Below, piece by piece: positions 46,621 through 58,172 of a DNA stretch of 64,000 bases (positions are counted from its first letter, which is position 1; the number at the start of each line of letters is the position of its first letter). The stretch spans positions 5,828,501 to 5,892,500 of the forward strand of contig OX485805.1 of the NCBI GenBank assembly GCA_950295325.1, in the 5' to 3' direction. The stretch is from Polytrichum commune. Taxonomy: Eukaryota > Streptophyta > Polytrichopsida > Polytrichales > Polytrichaceae. The notes under the pieces are model-generated. The model had not been told where the DNA came from. It did not search any database and saw only the letters and a program-made list of their open reading frames with translations. A program made the translations under genes and the position numbers.

Positions 46621-49339
46621 CATGCGCACCCCAAATCATAATTCTAGGCAATATACGACAAACCCCGCCCTTTTGGAAGTGCAAGTTGTGGCTACCACAG
46701 GTGTCAATTAGCATTTATAAGTATTCATATTCCATGTTTATTGATGTTAAGGTAGATAGAAGCCTCTTTCAAACACATCATTTCAAACATATTAAGGGTC
46801 AATATATATGGACCTCTTGGTCCATCTGGGGTCACCATGAGTGTGAGGAGGCCCATATGTATTTGGAAGTCAAACAATAGAAATCAAAGAAAGCAAGGGG
46901 TAATGAATGATATGGAAGCTAGAGATAAGGTGAAAAGAATGGGGATAAACAGACAGACCCTTGATAAAGTTAGTCTCTTCTTTGATGTATTACGTTGCAG
47001 GTGGAGTTTAACAATGTTATGGTCATTGGACAATCATGGCCACCGAAACTAAAGTAAAGGATGGATTGCATATTCATATCCATGACTATAGTATTCCATG
47101 CGTTAACTAGTTTTTGCATGTCTATTATTTTCCTTGGTCATTTCATCAGTTGTAGTTGCATGCCTCTTCTTATCCTTGAAATACATAGTCATAATCTTGA
47201 AACCTACTCCTCTATTTTAAGTGGGAAATACAACCAACATCTAAGTCTTGGCATAAAATAGCAAGAATTAGAGTGATGAATGAACTCAAACAAGTTCACA
47301 GTGTGTGTTTGACAAAATTTTCAACAATATACCAAGCCATGAAGCTAGTTTTAAATCATAGGACAACAGAGTCCTCTCTCTCTCTCTAGGTAGTCCACAC
47401 TTAATTTTATTGAAGATTGTGTAGTTCTAATACATTAAAATCAAATCAATTTTCGTTACATCATTAACCTGCTCGTTTGTTCATACATAAGCACACAAAG
47501 TGCTATGAGATTCATTGTGAATAAAAATTGTGTCTTGCCATCCTTGTATAAAGGTAGAAGCACTCTATTCCTTGGTGACCTCAATTCTGACATCTTTATT
47601 TTGTTACATGCGGCTTGGACACATTATGGCCCGGTGTTACATCATTTGTGCAAGTCGCTACTTATGCGACAAGGAATTTCCCAAAGTTGAGCTACGTGTT
47701 TCAATATGGACACCAATTTTATTATTCTAAGAACTAAAAACATAGCTTATTTTTTGAAGACAAAATGTTAACGATCAACAACGTCCATTTTGGAAGTGCT
47801 TCTGCAATCACTTTGGGTTGCAAGGGAATCTTGAAATTCATTAATGAAATCTAAATTGCAACAATGTCAAAATATGATGAACTCAAGTGCATTAGCCTTC
47901 TTATGGATTTACTGATTTCTCCAATCTTTTAGTGAATTTTGAGGTCAAGTATATGCCTAATAAAGTATATGCCTAATAAAGTATTTTTTTGAGTATTTTT
48001 CCCATCTTTACCAATTTCCCTATCATGGTTGTCATGAATCCTTGGCATCTTAAAATTGGTTTGGACTAGCGGAGTTGAGCTTCATGGTGTCTAGGTAAAC
48101 TCATGCAACATGGATGAAGAAGCTTTGGTATAAGCAAGCCCCCTATTAGATTGAGGTTGATGTACTTCAACCACATCCCACTAGATTAATTTGATGTCCT
48201 TGGAGAATATTGAAGACGAATCAACTTAAACTTTAAAAATATCCAAGTCCATAATCATAACATGCTAAACTCTATTGTAGGATCCTCCAATAGAAGATGA
48301 AAAGTTGATTAGGATAATATTATAGAAGTTGTTTTATTATATTTTTACTATTCAATATCTTATCATACAATTTTAACATCAAAAATAGACTTTAAAATCA
48401 TATTTTAATAGCATAAAAATCAAGTAATTATCAAGGATTCACATATCTGAGTCCCATAAAGTTAAAGTTTACTAGAAGCATATCAACAAATATGCCAATA
48501 GAATTGAAGCAACCAAAAATTCCAAATTTTGAAATTATTTCCAAATTTACTTAAATATGAGTTACATGCATGTATGTTAAAGGTCATACCATCCATTACC
48601 CCTTCATAGGGCTACCTTATTCATGGACTACTTGGTTAGTACCACCTCTAGATGTATGAACTTGTTACCAAGTATGTCATTTGTGATCTTATGTTCATCT
48701 ACCTTATCCTACTACCAGTATTAAGCTTTACCATCTAATTCAATTTTTCCTTTGCTAGTAAGAAGACCATCTTAACTACATTGATTATCCCAATTAGTGA
48801 GGGAGGGTTATTAGTGCATGTAGGAAATTAGTGAAAGTGGTACTAAATTTTTTTTATGCTATGAAATTAGTTACACCAAGCGATCTAGGAAGCATTGTTC
48901 ATCTTAACACTATTCACTAAAATACTATTCATAGGAGTACTATTCACTAAAAGCATTGACGCTAAGACTAATCTTGGCGCTATTTAATGACAAGCATGTG
49001 TATTGCATATAACTATTTTATCACTCAACAAGTACCTCACTAATTTTAAAATTTGGCAAAATAGTGCATGTTTTGGGAATTAGTTCAACACCCACTAATG
49101 TGGATAATAAATATAGTAAGTATTTTAAGGCCCAATGTTTTGATATTTGTGTTTGTTTGGAAGCACATGGCTTTTAGTAATATAAGGTCTATAATCTAAA
49201 TGTGTTTAACAAATACAAGTTAGTTTCTAACGATTCATTTTTTTTCAAAATATCTTGATTCTATTGAATACAAATTTCCCTTACAAATTAGATACTAATT
49301 CAATGGATTGCAATTTTTATTTAATATAAAATTTAGAAT
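46621..49339. other. AT-rich spacer 3' of gene B, nothing recognised
   Basis: No supported gene. The first part (to about 46660) is shared with the 3' flank of gene A; homology then fades. Short TATTCACTAAAA repeats occur near 48910-48960. Confidence 0.55.
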
Positions 49340-49712
49340 TAAAACTTCATTTATTCACTCAAACTAAATTCTCAATCTTTTATTCAAAATAAATTCTATC
49401 ATTCACTCAAACTAAACTCTCAGTTCTTAAACTCTCAATCATTCATTCAAATTAAATCTTATCATTCACTCAAAATAGACTCTCGATTCTTAACTTCTTA
49501 GTCCTTCACTCGAACCAAACTCTCAATCATTCATTCAAGCTAAACTCTCGATTTTTATACTCTCAATCCTTCATTCAAATTAAATTTTCAATTCTTAAAC
49601 TTTTAATCCTTAATTTAAACCAAACTCTCAATCATTCCCTCAAACTAAATTTTCAATCCTTAAACTCTCAATCATTCATTCAAACTCATTTCTCAGCCCT
49701 TAAATTCTCAAC
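49340..49712. repeat. Minisatellite of degenerate ~20-bp units
   Basis: The stretch is made of variants of TAAACTCTCAATCATTCATT and CAAACTAAA, alternating in register of about 20 or 40 bp, with point changes and small indels. It abuts the dispersed repeat at 49713. Confidence 0.8.
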
Positions 49713-50045
49713 TTGTCGCAACCATTGTTAGGTCCCCTTAACTTATCTTGACCGCTTTCCAACTCTAGCAAGTGCCATGAGCGCTAACTTGCACATCCCA
49801 CACAGGTGCATGATTAGCTCCCCATACCGCGGACTTCCAAGCTCATAGCTTGGTCACCAAACCCTCCTATACATGCATTCGGGGCTCTCCCCTAAATAAG
49901 TAGCCAATGATTAGATGTGGACTTCCATCTATGAAAGTCCACTCTTGAGTTGATCATCGTGTTGCCAAAGCAACACTACAACAACCCGAAGCATAATTGC
50001 TAGGTTTGCTCCGGGTGGGGTCGGTCGGCAAAGCCGCCTAATGCC
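49713..50045 (-). repeat. Dispersed repeat, inverted partner of 38026-38392
   Basis: Reverse complement of the repeat described at 38026-38392, with similar blocks in the same order. It lies 12 kb away on the other side of gene B, so the pair need not be one element. Confidence 0.8.
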
Positions 50046-50403
50046 CCCTTCCCACCTGACTTTAGTTAAGACCCAAAGTATTTCCTAAAAACCGGGTAAA
50101 GCTCCCTCGGTTATAGCGGAGGCATCCGACTATCCCAATGCACCTACAAGAACTTGCTCCGGAGATTTTCAAGTAGGTTTTAGTTAAGTAGCTTTCACAC
50201 ATGTTCATTGTTCTATCTACCAAGCAATGAATGTTGGGTAGTTTTTGTCCCATCCCCAAATGCCTTACTACTCACCTATCTTACCATCGGTTTTTGTTAA
50301 TGGGGCTCCTCGTGTCCTTTATGAGAGTGGTATGTGGTTAGGAGTGACTCCAAGAATGGATACCAAAAAGACGTGTGTTTAGAAAAAAAATAGACTACAT
50401 ATT
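50046..50403. other. Spacer left of the copia element
   Basis: No gene recognised. It carries a CGGGTAAAGCTCCCTCGG patch and ends in the CAAAA target site. Confidence 0.5.
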
Positions 50404-50408
50404 CAAAA

Positions 50409-50802
50409 TGTTATAGAGATGGAATCAGGACATAGAAAGGCAGCAGTTCGGTGTATCTCAAATAACTTGTTTGCTTAAGTTGACCCTTGGCTTATATACA
50501 AGTTGGGGGCCCCTAGACCAGGGTCCAGGTTGCGGGTCCTGATTTGACTATGGACTAGTGTCTCAGTCCTAGGCTCGTGGCCTAGGCCGATACCCGGGCT
50601 GTCGGACTCGCAGCCCGAGGCATTAAATGACTGTCAGCTAACTAAGATACCCTGGAGCTAAGTAGTTTAGTGCTTAGCCACACGTTGGTGGCTGCCCGCT
50701 ATTATTAGCGTTAACCCCCATGTGGGTGGTTAATGTTGATTAGCATCTAGACCTCGTGGTAGTTAACCGAGGTTGCTTAGGTAATTAATGATTACCTTAA
50801 CA
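50409..50802 (-). repeat. 3' LTR of the copia element (394 bp)
   Basis: TGTTATAGAG...CCTTAACA. It carries a ~25-bp segment (around CTTATATACAAG, about 50492) that is absent from the other LTR. On the minus strand a polypurine tract TTGAGGAGGAG (50803-50813) directly precedes it. Confidence 0.92.
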
Positions 50803-53180
50803 CTCCTCCTCAACCTAAGGTTAACCTCATTAAAAACTTTCTCAAGTAAAACCCAAGTCGGAATAAAACCTTGAGGAAGAAAAGAGTGTTAACAATTGGG
50901 TGAAGTTAAGTGTTGGAGTGACCTCATCCCGGCGGCATATATCAATTTCTTATTCTTATAGGCCAGGAGAGCTTTGGTAAGCATATCGGCTATGTTATAT
51001 TCCGATTTTATCTTATGAATATCTAATTGACCTTTATCTATCAAGTCTTGAGAGAAACTGAAAATATGAGGACTAATGTACTTGGTCATATCGGCTTTGA
51101 TGAAGCCCAAAGACATTTGTCTGATACAAGCGGCATTGTCTTCAAATATTGTGGTTGGTTTTTCCTCCTCTTGGATTTTGCATTGTTGCCTTATGATTCT
51201 CTCGATGGTACGCAACCAAGCGCACTCGCGGGCGGCTTCGTGGAAGGCTAGCAACTCGGCATAATTTGTTGAGGTTGCGGTCATGGTTTGTTTCGTTGAA
51301 TTCCACGATATTGGGGCTCTGCATTTGACGAAGATATAACCGGTTTGTGATTTTTCTGCATTCAGGTCTGTCCTGAAACCTGAATCTGCAAAACATGTCA
51401 TTTCAGGTTTGTTAGTCATTTGGTAGTATAATCCGAGGTTGGATGTACCTCGTAAATACCTTAGGAGGTGTTTGATTCCATTCCAGTGCCGCATCGTGGG
51501 TTTGGCTATGTCTAGCCAAAATGCTCGTGACAAATGCGATGTTGGACCTGGTGTGGGTCATGAGGTAGATGAATGAACCAACCACGGTGAGGTATTTCTG
51601 TTTGTCTATCACCTCCTTCTCCTCCTCCTCACGAGGTTGGTACGGGTCATCGTTTGTCTTGCTCTTCCCAATTATTGGCACAACCAATAGATTGGCCTCA
51701 TCCATCTTAAACATCTTTAACACTTTCTTATGATACGAGAAAGTGACATAGAAGATAGTACCAGGCTCGGCCTAGCTACTTGAGGTCATACAAGGCCTTA
51801 CAAATCCTCAAATTTACAAACCGTTCCGATTTGGGCTTAGGTACGGATTCTAGGAATCCAGGTGGATGATTTATATGGAGAATTGAGTCCAGGGTACCGT
51901 AAAGGTACGCGGTAACCACATCCAGTAAGTAGATCTTTAAGACAAGGTGGACTGTGAAAGCAAGTAGATACCTGAATAAAACACAATCTATCATTGGTGA
52001 GTAAGTTTAATCAAAATCTATCATGGGTCTTTGAATATAACCTTGGGCAACTAATTTTACCTTGTACCTTAGTACCCGTCCCTGTGAATCCAGTTTGCAG
52101 GTAAAGATGAGTTTGTGGCCAATGGGTGGTTTTTCAAGGTCATCCGAGATGTCCAAAAACATGTTGTGTTTTTGGAGGGATGAATATTCGGCCTCTAAGG
52201 CTGTTTTCCATTTTGGCCAATCTTTCCTTTTTTTTGCTTGATCCAATGTGGTTAGGTCGGTTTCGGGACTCGAGTCTAAGGACTTGGTGGTAAAATGAAC
52301 ATTGGGTTGTTTAAGTCTCTGTTTGGTGGGTGTTTTGGGAGGTAGGCATTTTTTAGGTAGAACATTCCCGGTTCTTGGAGGTAGGATGTTTTCAGTTCCG
52401 GGAATCGCACTTCGAATGATCCGTTCTTCGGTTGAAAAGCCATCCGGGACATTCTCGGCTAAGGCTTTGAGGTTAATGAGTTTGGTTGTTTCGATATTGG
52501 TCAAGGATGTGGGTAGGTCTGGGTTCATTATGAGGGTCTCCGGTGTACCGAAGTTTAAGGTTGAGGATGATTTGGTTAATGGTAGGGTGGGAAATATGTG
52601 CTCTAAGAATTCGTAATAAGAAATCTAGCCTTGAGCAAATTTCCGGTTGCGGGTTCAGGGTAGTGGATGATGGAGGGTGAGTCGTAACCGACGTAGATGT
52701 CTTCGTGCCTTTGGGGACCAATCTTGTATTATTTTGGGTCGGGTAGGAGGACCCAAACCTGACATCCAAAGGTTCGGATGTGAGGAGGGTGGGTCTAAGT
52801 ATTAGTAGTGCCGCGGCGTGTAATACCGCATGACCCCACATATTGGAAGGGAGGCGAGAGTGAAGCAACAAAGGTGTCGCAACTATAACAAACATCTCAC
52901 CGGTTTATCACCATTTCCACATTAACACGTATCAGCCCAAAACAATCATAGACCAAGTAGGTCTTGGTTTAAGCTCAACCACCCGACCATAGGAGAGAGA
53001 CCAAAGGTCCTCTCTCCTCCCCCGAGCTTCTTCTTATGCCGAAGCATTACTTTTACTTTCTATCTTTACATATAGTAAAAGTATCATATTCATAGCTCTA
53101 TCTTTTAGTTCTACTATGAATCTTCTATCTTTGGTTCTTATAGAATTTTCTTCCATCTTTTATCTCAATCTCATTCTTCC

Positions 53181-53544
53181 AATTGGAATTGTCTAATTCT
53201 AATTGGATTCATCTATCATTCTTTCTAGTTGGAACTCTCTAATTCCAACTAAATTCATCCATTCATTCTTCTAGTTGGAATTGTCTAATTCCAACTAGAT
53301 CTATCTATTTATTAAGAGTTGTCTAACTCCAATGAATAACATTCATCTTTCCAATTCTGGAGTGGTCCAACTCCAATGCACCTCATCGAGAGTTGTCTAA
53401 CTCATGTGCACGTGTTCTCAATATGGAATGGTCTAATTTCAATGTATTATATGCGAAGCTGTCTAACTCCAGTGCACATGTTATCAATCTAGAGTTGTCT
53501 AACTCCAATCCATCCATCTTCAACTAGGAGTTGTCTAGCTTCCA
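53181..53544. repeat. Array of about ten short palindromes with GTCT loops
   Basis: Units such as GGAATT-GTCT-AATTCC and GAGTT-GTCT-AACTC recur every ~30-46 bp: about 53181, 53227, 53273, 53315, 53357, 53388, 53424, 53455, 53480 and 53524. Spacers between them are AT-rich and contain CATTCAT or GTGCACATG words. The arms change together in several units. Confidence 0.85.
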
Positions 53545-53685
53545 TCATCCTCTGCTTATACACTGGCACATATGGTTAGAATATTCAATTATCCATCAAT
53601 ATTGGTAGTTACCTTACAATGACACTACCGTCGATGACTAGGTGTCCATACACCCAACCTCGTCATCATGGTATACATTAGATAT

Positions 53686-53837
53686 CACATTGCCAATTAG
53701 CCTTGTCGTTGAGGACGCCTCGTCGTCGTAGGGTGGCAACTAGGTGTAGTTACTTTACAATATCATATTGTCAATTAGCCACGTCGTTGAGGACGCCTCG
53801 TCGTCGTAGGATGACAACTAGGTGTAGTTACATTACA
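53686..53837. repeat. Tandem repeat 2 x ~78 bp at the end of the solo-LTR-like insertion
   Basis: Two copies of a unit with CAATTAGCC, CGTCGTTGAGGACGCCTC, GTCGTCGTAGG and CAACTAGGTGTAGTTAC (53694 and 53772 anchors). The second copy ends exactly at the insertion boundary. Confidence 0.85.
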
Positions 53838-55720
53838 GCAACCAATTGTATCTTCTTCACGAACGCCTCGGCTAGGCCGTTATGGGCGTGTTCATACGGG
53901 ACCGAGTAGATAAGGTTAATCCCGGATGCCGTACAGTAGTCCTCGAATGCGTTGGACCGGAATTCTTGGGCGTTATCTATCCTAAGGTGTTTGATTGGGT
54001 TGTCAGGAAAGTGATTTTTTATACCTAAGGAGGATGGCTAGGAGTTTGGGAAAGGCCATGTTTCGGGTTGGGAGTAATGTGACCTCAAGGTGGCTTCCCG
54101 ATGCGTCAACCAAGACGAAGTAGTAGCGAAAGGTTCCCGAAGGTGGGCTTATCGGTCCACAAATATCCCCATGTATCTTGTAGAGTGGCGGTGGCAGTTA
54201 TGTGGGCAAGGTCCATGTTGAAGGTCTCCGGATTAGTTTTCCATGTATGCAGGTCATGCATTCATGCATTCATGCGTTTTTCCGGCGTCAACCGTTGTAA
54301 AATTATGACCTTGGGTCAAGGGGATCATCCGCCGGAACACTATTGTTCCCGGATGCCCCAGTCTAAAGTGCCAAATGTTTGGCTTGGGGACTTCAGTGTT
54401 TAGAGACACCCTCTGCGCCAAGTTGCACTCCAACGTGGGACCTCCCTTCCACGCGGCCATACATACCTCTTCCTCACCTAGGGTGGGGCTAGATGCCAAG
54501 AGCTTTATGACAACCTTATAAAGTCCACCGGGGCCCGCGTTAGCTGTGGCAATGACCTTGGGTCCTTGCCTAAGCTCGATGACTTTTTCATCGCCCTGCA
54601 TCGTTGTGCAGAGGTGGATATTCCTCGCCCTCAGATCCCGATAGTTGTTCAAGCTCCTCGGGGTGTATGGGGCGTACATTGCCTTTGGGCAATCGAGGGA
54701 GAATCCCCCGAGCAACACTACAATTGCCCGGCCCTCCCGAAACCTTAAGGTCCGGCTTCCGGCCATTGTGAGTATTTTGCAATTGGACCAGGACTTCTCA
54801 CTTTGGAAGTGGAAGAATTCACCCTTAGTTAGAATTGTGTGTGTTGAGGCACTATCTAGGAGGGCTACGTCTGGGCTTGACATGGTCCCTTCATAGATAG
54901 CCATAAAATTTTCCACATCATAATCAAAATCAAGCATATCCAAAGGCTCAAAGTTATAATTTTGTCTAGGCTTATTGCGGAGTTCTTGTAACTCTCTGAA
55001 CATGTCTACAATGTATTGCAATGCCCGGCAATCCTTTGCAAAATGACATTTCCTCCCACATTTGTGACAATTCCCCGAGGTTGGTCTAACCTGTTCATAC
55101 TTAGTTGGGAAGTGTCTAGGTATGTGGGGGTTCCCTGTTGCAAATTTGTTATGCCGTTTGGGTGGGGTTTTTCGGAAAGAACCTCTTGGTGGCCTTCTTG
55201 AGGCCTCTGCAACGTGGACTTCCACGTGGTGTTGTGCCGGTGGGTTGTCCCGCCATGGTCCCGCTCCCGCCATGCCGTTGAGTTCCTCCGGCTCGGCGTC
55301 CTCGATCTTGGCGATGGTCGTATGCACCTCCCTCGTTGGTCGGGACGTCGGGACTCATCGTTGCGTAGGAGAAGCTGGTGGTGCTTTTCAGCGAGTAACA
55401 GGTGGGCCATGAGCTTGGAATGCTTCTTGAATTTCATGTTTCGGTATTGCTGCGAGAGTATGGCCGTTGCGGGTGGAAATGTGAACAAGGTCTTCTCGAT
55501 CTGCTCCGCCTCCGAAATGTCTACGCCACAGATTTGGAGTTGGGCGATTATACGGTACACTTCCGAGTTGAACGCCGAAAAATTTGGGAAGTCAAGTACA
55601 CGGATATTCGTCCAGTCTGTGCGGGCCTGAGGCAGAAAAAGAATTTGTTGGTGGTCGAATCTCGCATGTAACTCCGACCAAAGCTCCGCGGGGTCCTCAA
55701 TCTGTAAGTATTGAAGCCTC

Positions 55721-57270
55721 AGCGCGTGACGAGGTGACGTCTAAGTATCATGAGGGTGTGCCATTTGGCCACCTCCGGTATCTTTGGTGTTTTGGTTGTT
55801 GTGGTTGACGTGGTTATTGTGTCTTCCTCGTCATCGTTGGATGGGTCCAGTTTGGTGAGGGTCTTTGCAAGATCCTCTGCATTCAATAGCACTTTAGCGT
55901 CATTTACTCATTCTAGGAAGTTGGAACTCTCCGCACTTAGGGGTGTGAACATTAAAGCATGCATATTGGTTTCAGTAAATGAGGCCTTTGTGGACATTAT
56001 CTCAATCCTAGTGTTGGCCATTGGTTGGGCAGGGGTACACTATAACAATAGCATATGCGGGTTTTTGGGGTCTACATTTGGTTGATAGATTATCAATCAG
56101 ACTTGCATGTTAGGATGACCATAAACTTTTGAGTAGGTTATGACTCTACCTAATGACCTGGGATGAAGTTTTGTATGGGGCAGAGTATACAGATGTGTGT
56201 ATTGGTATTCTAGCCTGTGTGCCGTGTATACGAAGTACAGACAAATATACGCAGATTATGTATATATTGTCTGTAGTGTATACTAGTTACTGTTTCTAAG
56301 TATATTCAAACTCTGAGATTATTCAAAGTATGCTGAAAAAGAAAGTGACTAGTTGGAGGGTAAGTCTACTGATCTGAAGTAAGTAGTGACTTTTAGAGAG
56401 GAAATAAATTTGAGTTCAATGAGTCCAGCAAGGTTGAGACAAAGGTAACTCTGATTTGGTTGAAATGAACTGAAATGAGCTAAGATAGTGGTGACTTACC
56501 TTAGTCTGGGTAGTAGAATTTAAGACAGATTGGTTAGAATTTGTGTTAAGTGGGAATCATAAGTCTAACCTTACTGCTTTATATATATTTCATATATATA
56601 TATAAGCCCAAGTATAATTCAGAGATGAAAATAAGCAAAGTAACATATATTTGCGGTATATTGTAATACAATATAAAGTATGCAGTAAAACAGCATAAAA
56701 TGGAAATTAGAAACATATGATTGAGTGAGTAGGAACCTCAAAGTAAAATTTGCCGAGTAAAATTTGGCAGCATAACGTTCCTGATGGTGAACATCCAAAG
56801 AAAAAAAATTCTGCAACGTAACTTTTCTGAGACTTGGTAAGATCAGAAGGTATATTTGATTTACTACTAACTGTTGGACAGTAGTTCGGGGCTGTAAAAA
56901 AAAATCTGGAGAAAATTTGGCAGTACTTCGGTACTCTCACAACTATCCAGAATGTAGAAAGTGGGGTAAGAAAGAGAGTAATGCTTTCAGATATAGTAGC
57001 TATCTTCAAATGACGAAACTCTATATCCGATCCTAGTCAATATGTGCTTTCTGATAGTAATCCAGTGATAAGACTATCTATCTAGCAGTAGGATGATTTT
57101 CTGGTGCTTTAAACAAGCTAAACATGCATGTCTATCTAGTGATCCTGTCAATGTTGACCACTCAAGTGCTCTCAGGTGTATGGTATAACAATTAGAAGTG
57201 ACAACATTTTGAGTAATCAATACTCCGGTTGGTAGTAAAAACTGAGACACTAGCAACAGTGTTGATAACG
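55721..57270. other. Copia 5' leader and decayed gag start
   Basis: It includes a gag-like ILRRHLVT segment near 55740 that is out of frame with the next part. 56100-57270 shows no coding and forms the untranslated leader. Confidence 0.5.
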
Positions 57271-57639
57271 TGTTATAGAGATGGAATCAGGACATAGAAA
57301 GGCAGCGGTTCGGTGTATCTCAAATAACTTGTTTGCTTAAGTTGAGCCCTTGGACCAAGGTCCAGGTGGCGGGTCCTGATTTGGCTATGGACTAGTGTCT
57401 CAGTCCTAGGCTCGTGGCCTAGGCCGATACCCGGGCTGCTGGACTCGCAGCCCGAGGCATTAACTGACTATCAGCTAACTAAGATACCCTGGAGCTAAGT
57501 AGCTTAGTGCTTAGCCACACGTTGGCGGTTTCCCGCTATTATTAACGTTAACCCCCATGTGGGTAGTTAATGTTGATTAGCATCTAGACCTCGTGGTAGT
57601 TAACTGAGGTTGCTTAGGTAATTAATGATTACCTTAACA
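57271..57639 (-). repeat. 5' LTR of the copia element (369 bp)
   Basis: Same ends as the 3' LTR, with point differences and the ~25-bp indel, so the insertion is clearly older than the Ty3-type one. The sequence inside it on the minus strand begins CGTTATCAACACTG, a possible but unverified PBS. Confidence 0.92.
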
Positions 57640-57644
57640 CAAAA

Positions 57645-57875
57645 TATGATAAATCGTTCTAGGTTCAATAGTCAACATAATGAACACAAGAATCTTCACT
57701 TTTATAATGAATAAGATATTCATACAAAACTCCGAGAATTTTGAGGAAAGCGGGTAGGACCTTGATTTGGATTTTGCTAACCATCTCGTACTTATCACGG
57801 GTTTCATATCCTAAGAGAAGGGGGCTAGTCGGAGAAAGTAATCATTTAAGACCCATCTTCCTTTTATGTAGATGG

Positions 57876-57928
<53 letters not shown>

Positions 57929-58172
57929 TCGTCACCGAGGTAGCGAAACCTCGAGGATTGCACACAAGGTTCTCCCATCGAACAATTGTGCAGCACAAAC
58001 TCAATCATCTGGATTTCCGAACCTGTACTTACTTACACACGAACCGATACGAAAACATGGACACATCTGCCTCTGCATCATTTTAACAGAGTTCAGAATT
58101 TGGAATTCAGGAAACCAGACAAGACACGAAGCTAGCTACATTAAAACCCTAATTTACTCTCATGTGGCAGCT
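57645..58172 (+). promoter_or_regulatory. Upstream region of the plastid-protein gene with (GA)n tract
   Basis: A (GA)n run of about 47 bp at 57879-57925 lies about 250 bp before the ATG at 58173. GAGA tracts are common in plant promoters and 5' leaders. No clear TATA box could be assigned. Confidence 0.5.

Larger units (their letters stand above)
52884..53837 (-). mobile_element. Solo-LTR-like insertion (954 bp) in copia integrase
   Basis: It is flanked by the 5-bp duplication GCAAC (52879-52883 and 53838-53842). Removing it with one copy of the duplication restores the integrase frame exactly: KKIQLVA joins TPLLLHSRLPSNMWG. On the minus strand it begins TGTAATGTAAC and ends TTATA, i.e. TG...TA, close to the TG...CA of an LTR. 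There is no coding capacity. Most likely a solo LTR with one mutated end. Confidence 0.8.
50889..55720 (-). pseudogene. Decayed copia gag-pol
   Basis: In gene order: gag (LQIEDPAELWSELHARFDHQ from about 55700; CCHC knuckle CHKCGRKCHFAKDC near 55060), protease (LLDSASTHTIL near 54860), pre-integrase (WHFRLGHPG near 54360), integrase core with HGDICGPI near 54170, RIDNAQEF near 53965 and NGLAEAFVK near 53870, then after the nested insertion LPSNMWGHAVLHAA. RT begins near 52230 (KWKTALEAEYSSL) and keeps LDVVTAYLYGTL near 51920. The segment that should hold YVDD is missing near 51735-51750: WYYLLCHFL runs almost directly into KKVLKMFKMDEA. RNase H follows (ADSGFRTDL, ATSTNYAELLAFHEA, EDNAACIRQM) to 50889. 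Frameshifts lie near 55330, 54260 and 51500, with stops near 52010 and 51775. Confidence 0.92.
50409..57639 (-). mobile_element. Ty1/copia LTR retrotransposon, defective
   Basis: LTRs at 50409-50802 and 57271-57639 and a perfect 5-bp target duplication CAAAA (50404-50408, 57640-57644) define a 7231-bp insertion on the minus strand. The order gag, protease, integrase, RT, RNase H is that of Ty1/copia. The element carries a nested 954-bp insertion in integrase, frameshifts, stops and loss of the RT active site, so it cannot move by itself. Confidence 0.93.

Noticed and set aside
53181-53544. CRISPR-like array (short palindromic repeats with spacers)
   Set aside because: The repeats are too short and variable, the spacers are similar AT-rich words and not unique, and the context is a plant retrotransposon insertion.
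54254-56085. Plus-strand frames over copia gag
   Set aside because: Antisense to recognisable gag, protease and pre-integrase motifs.
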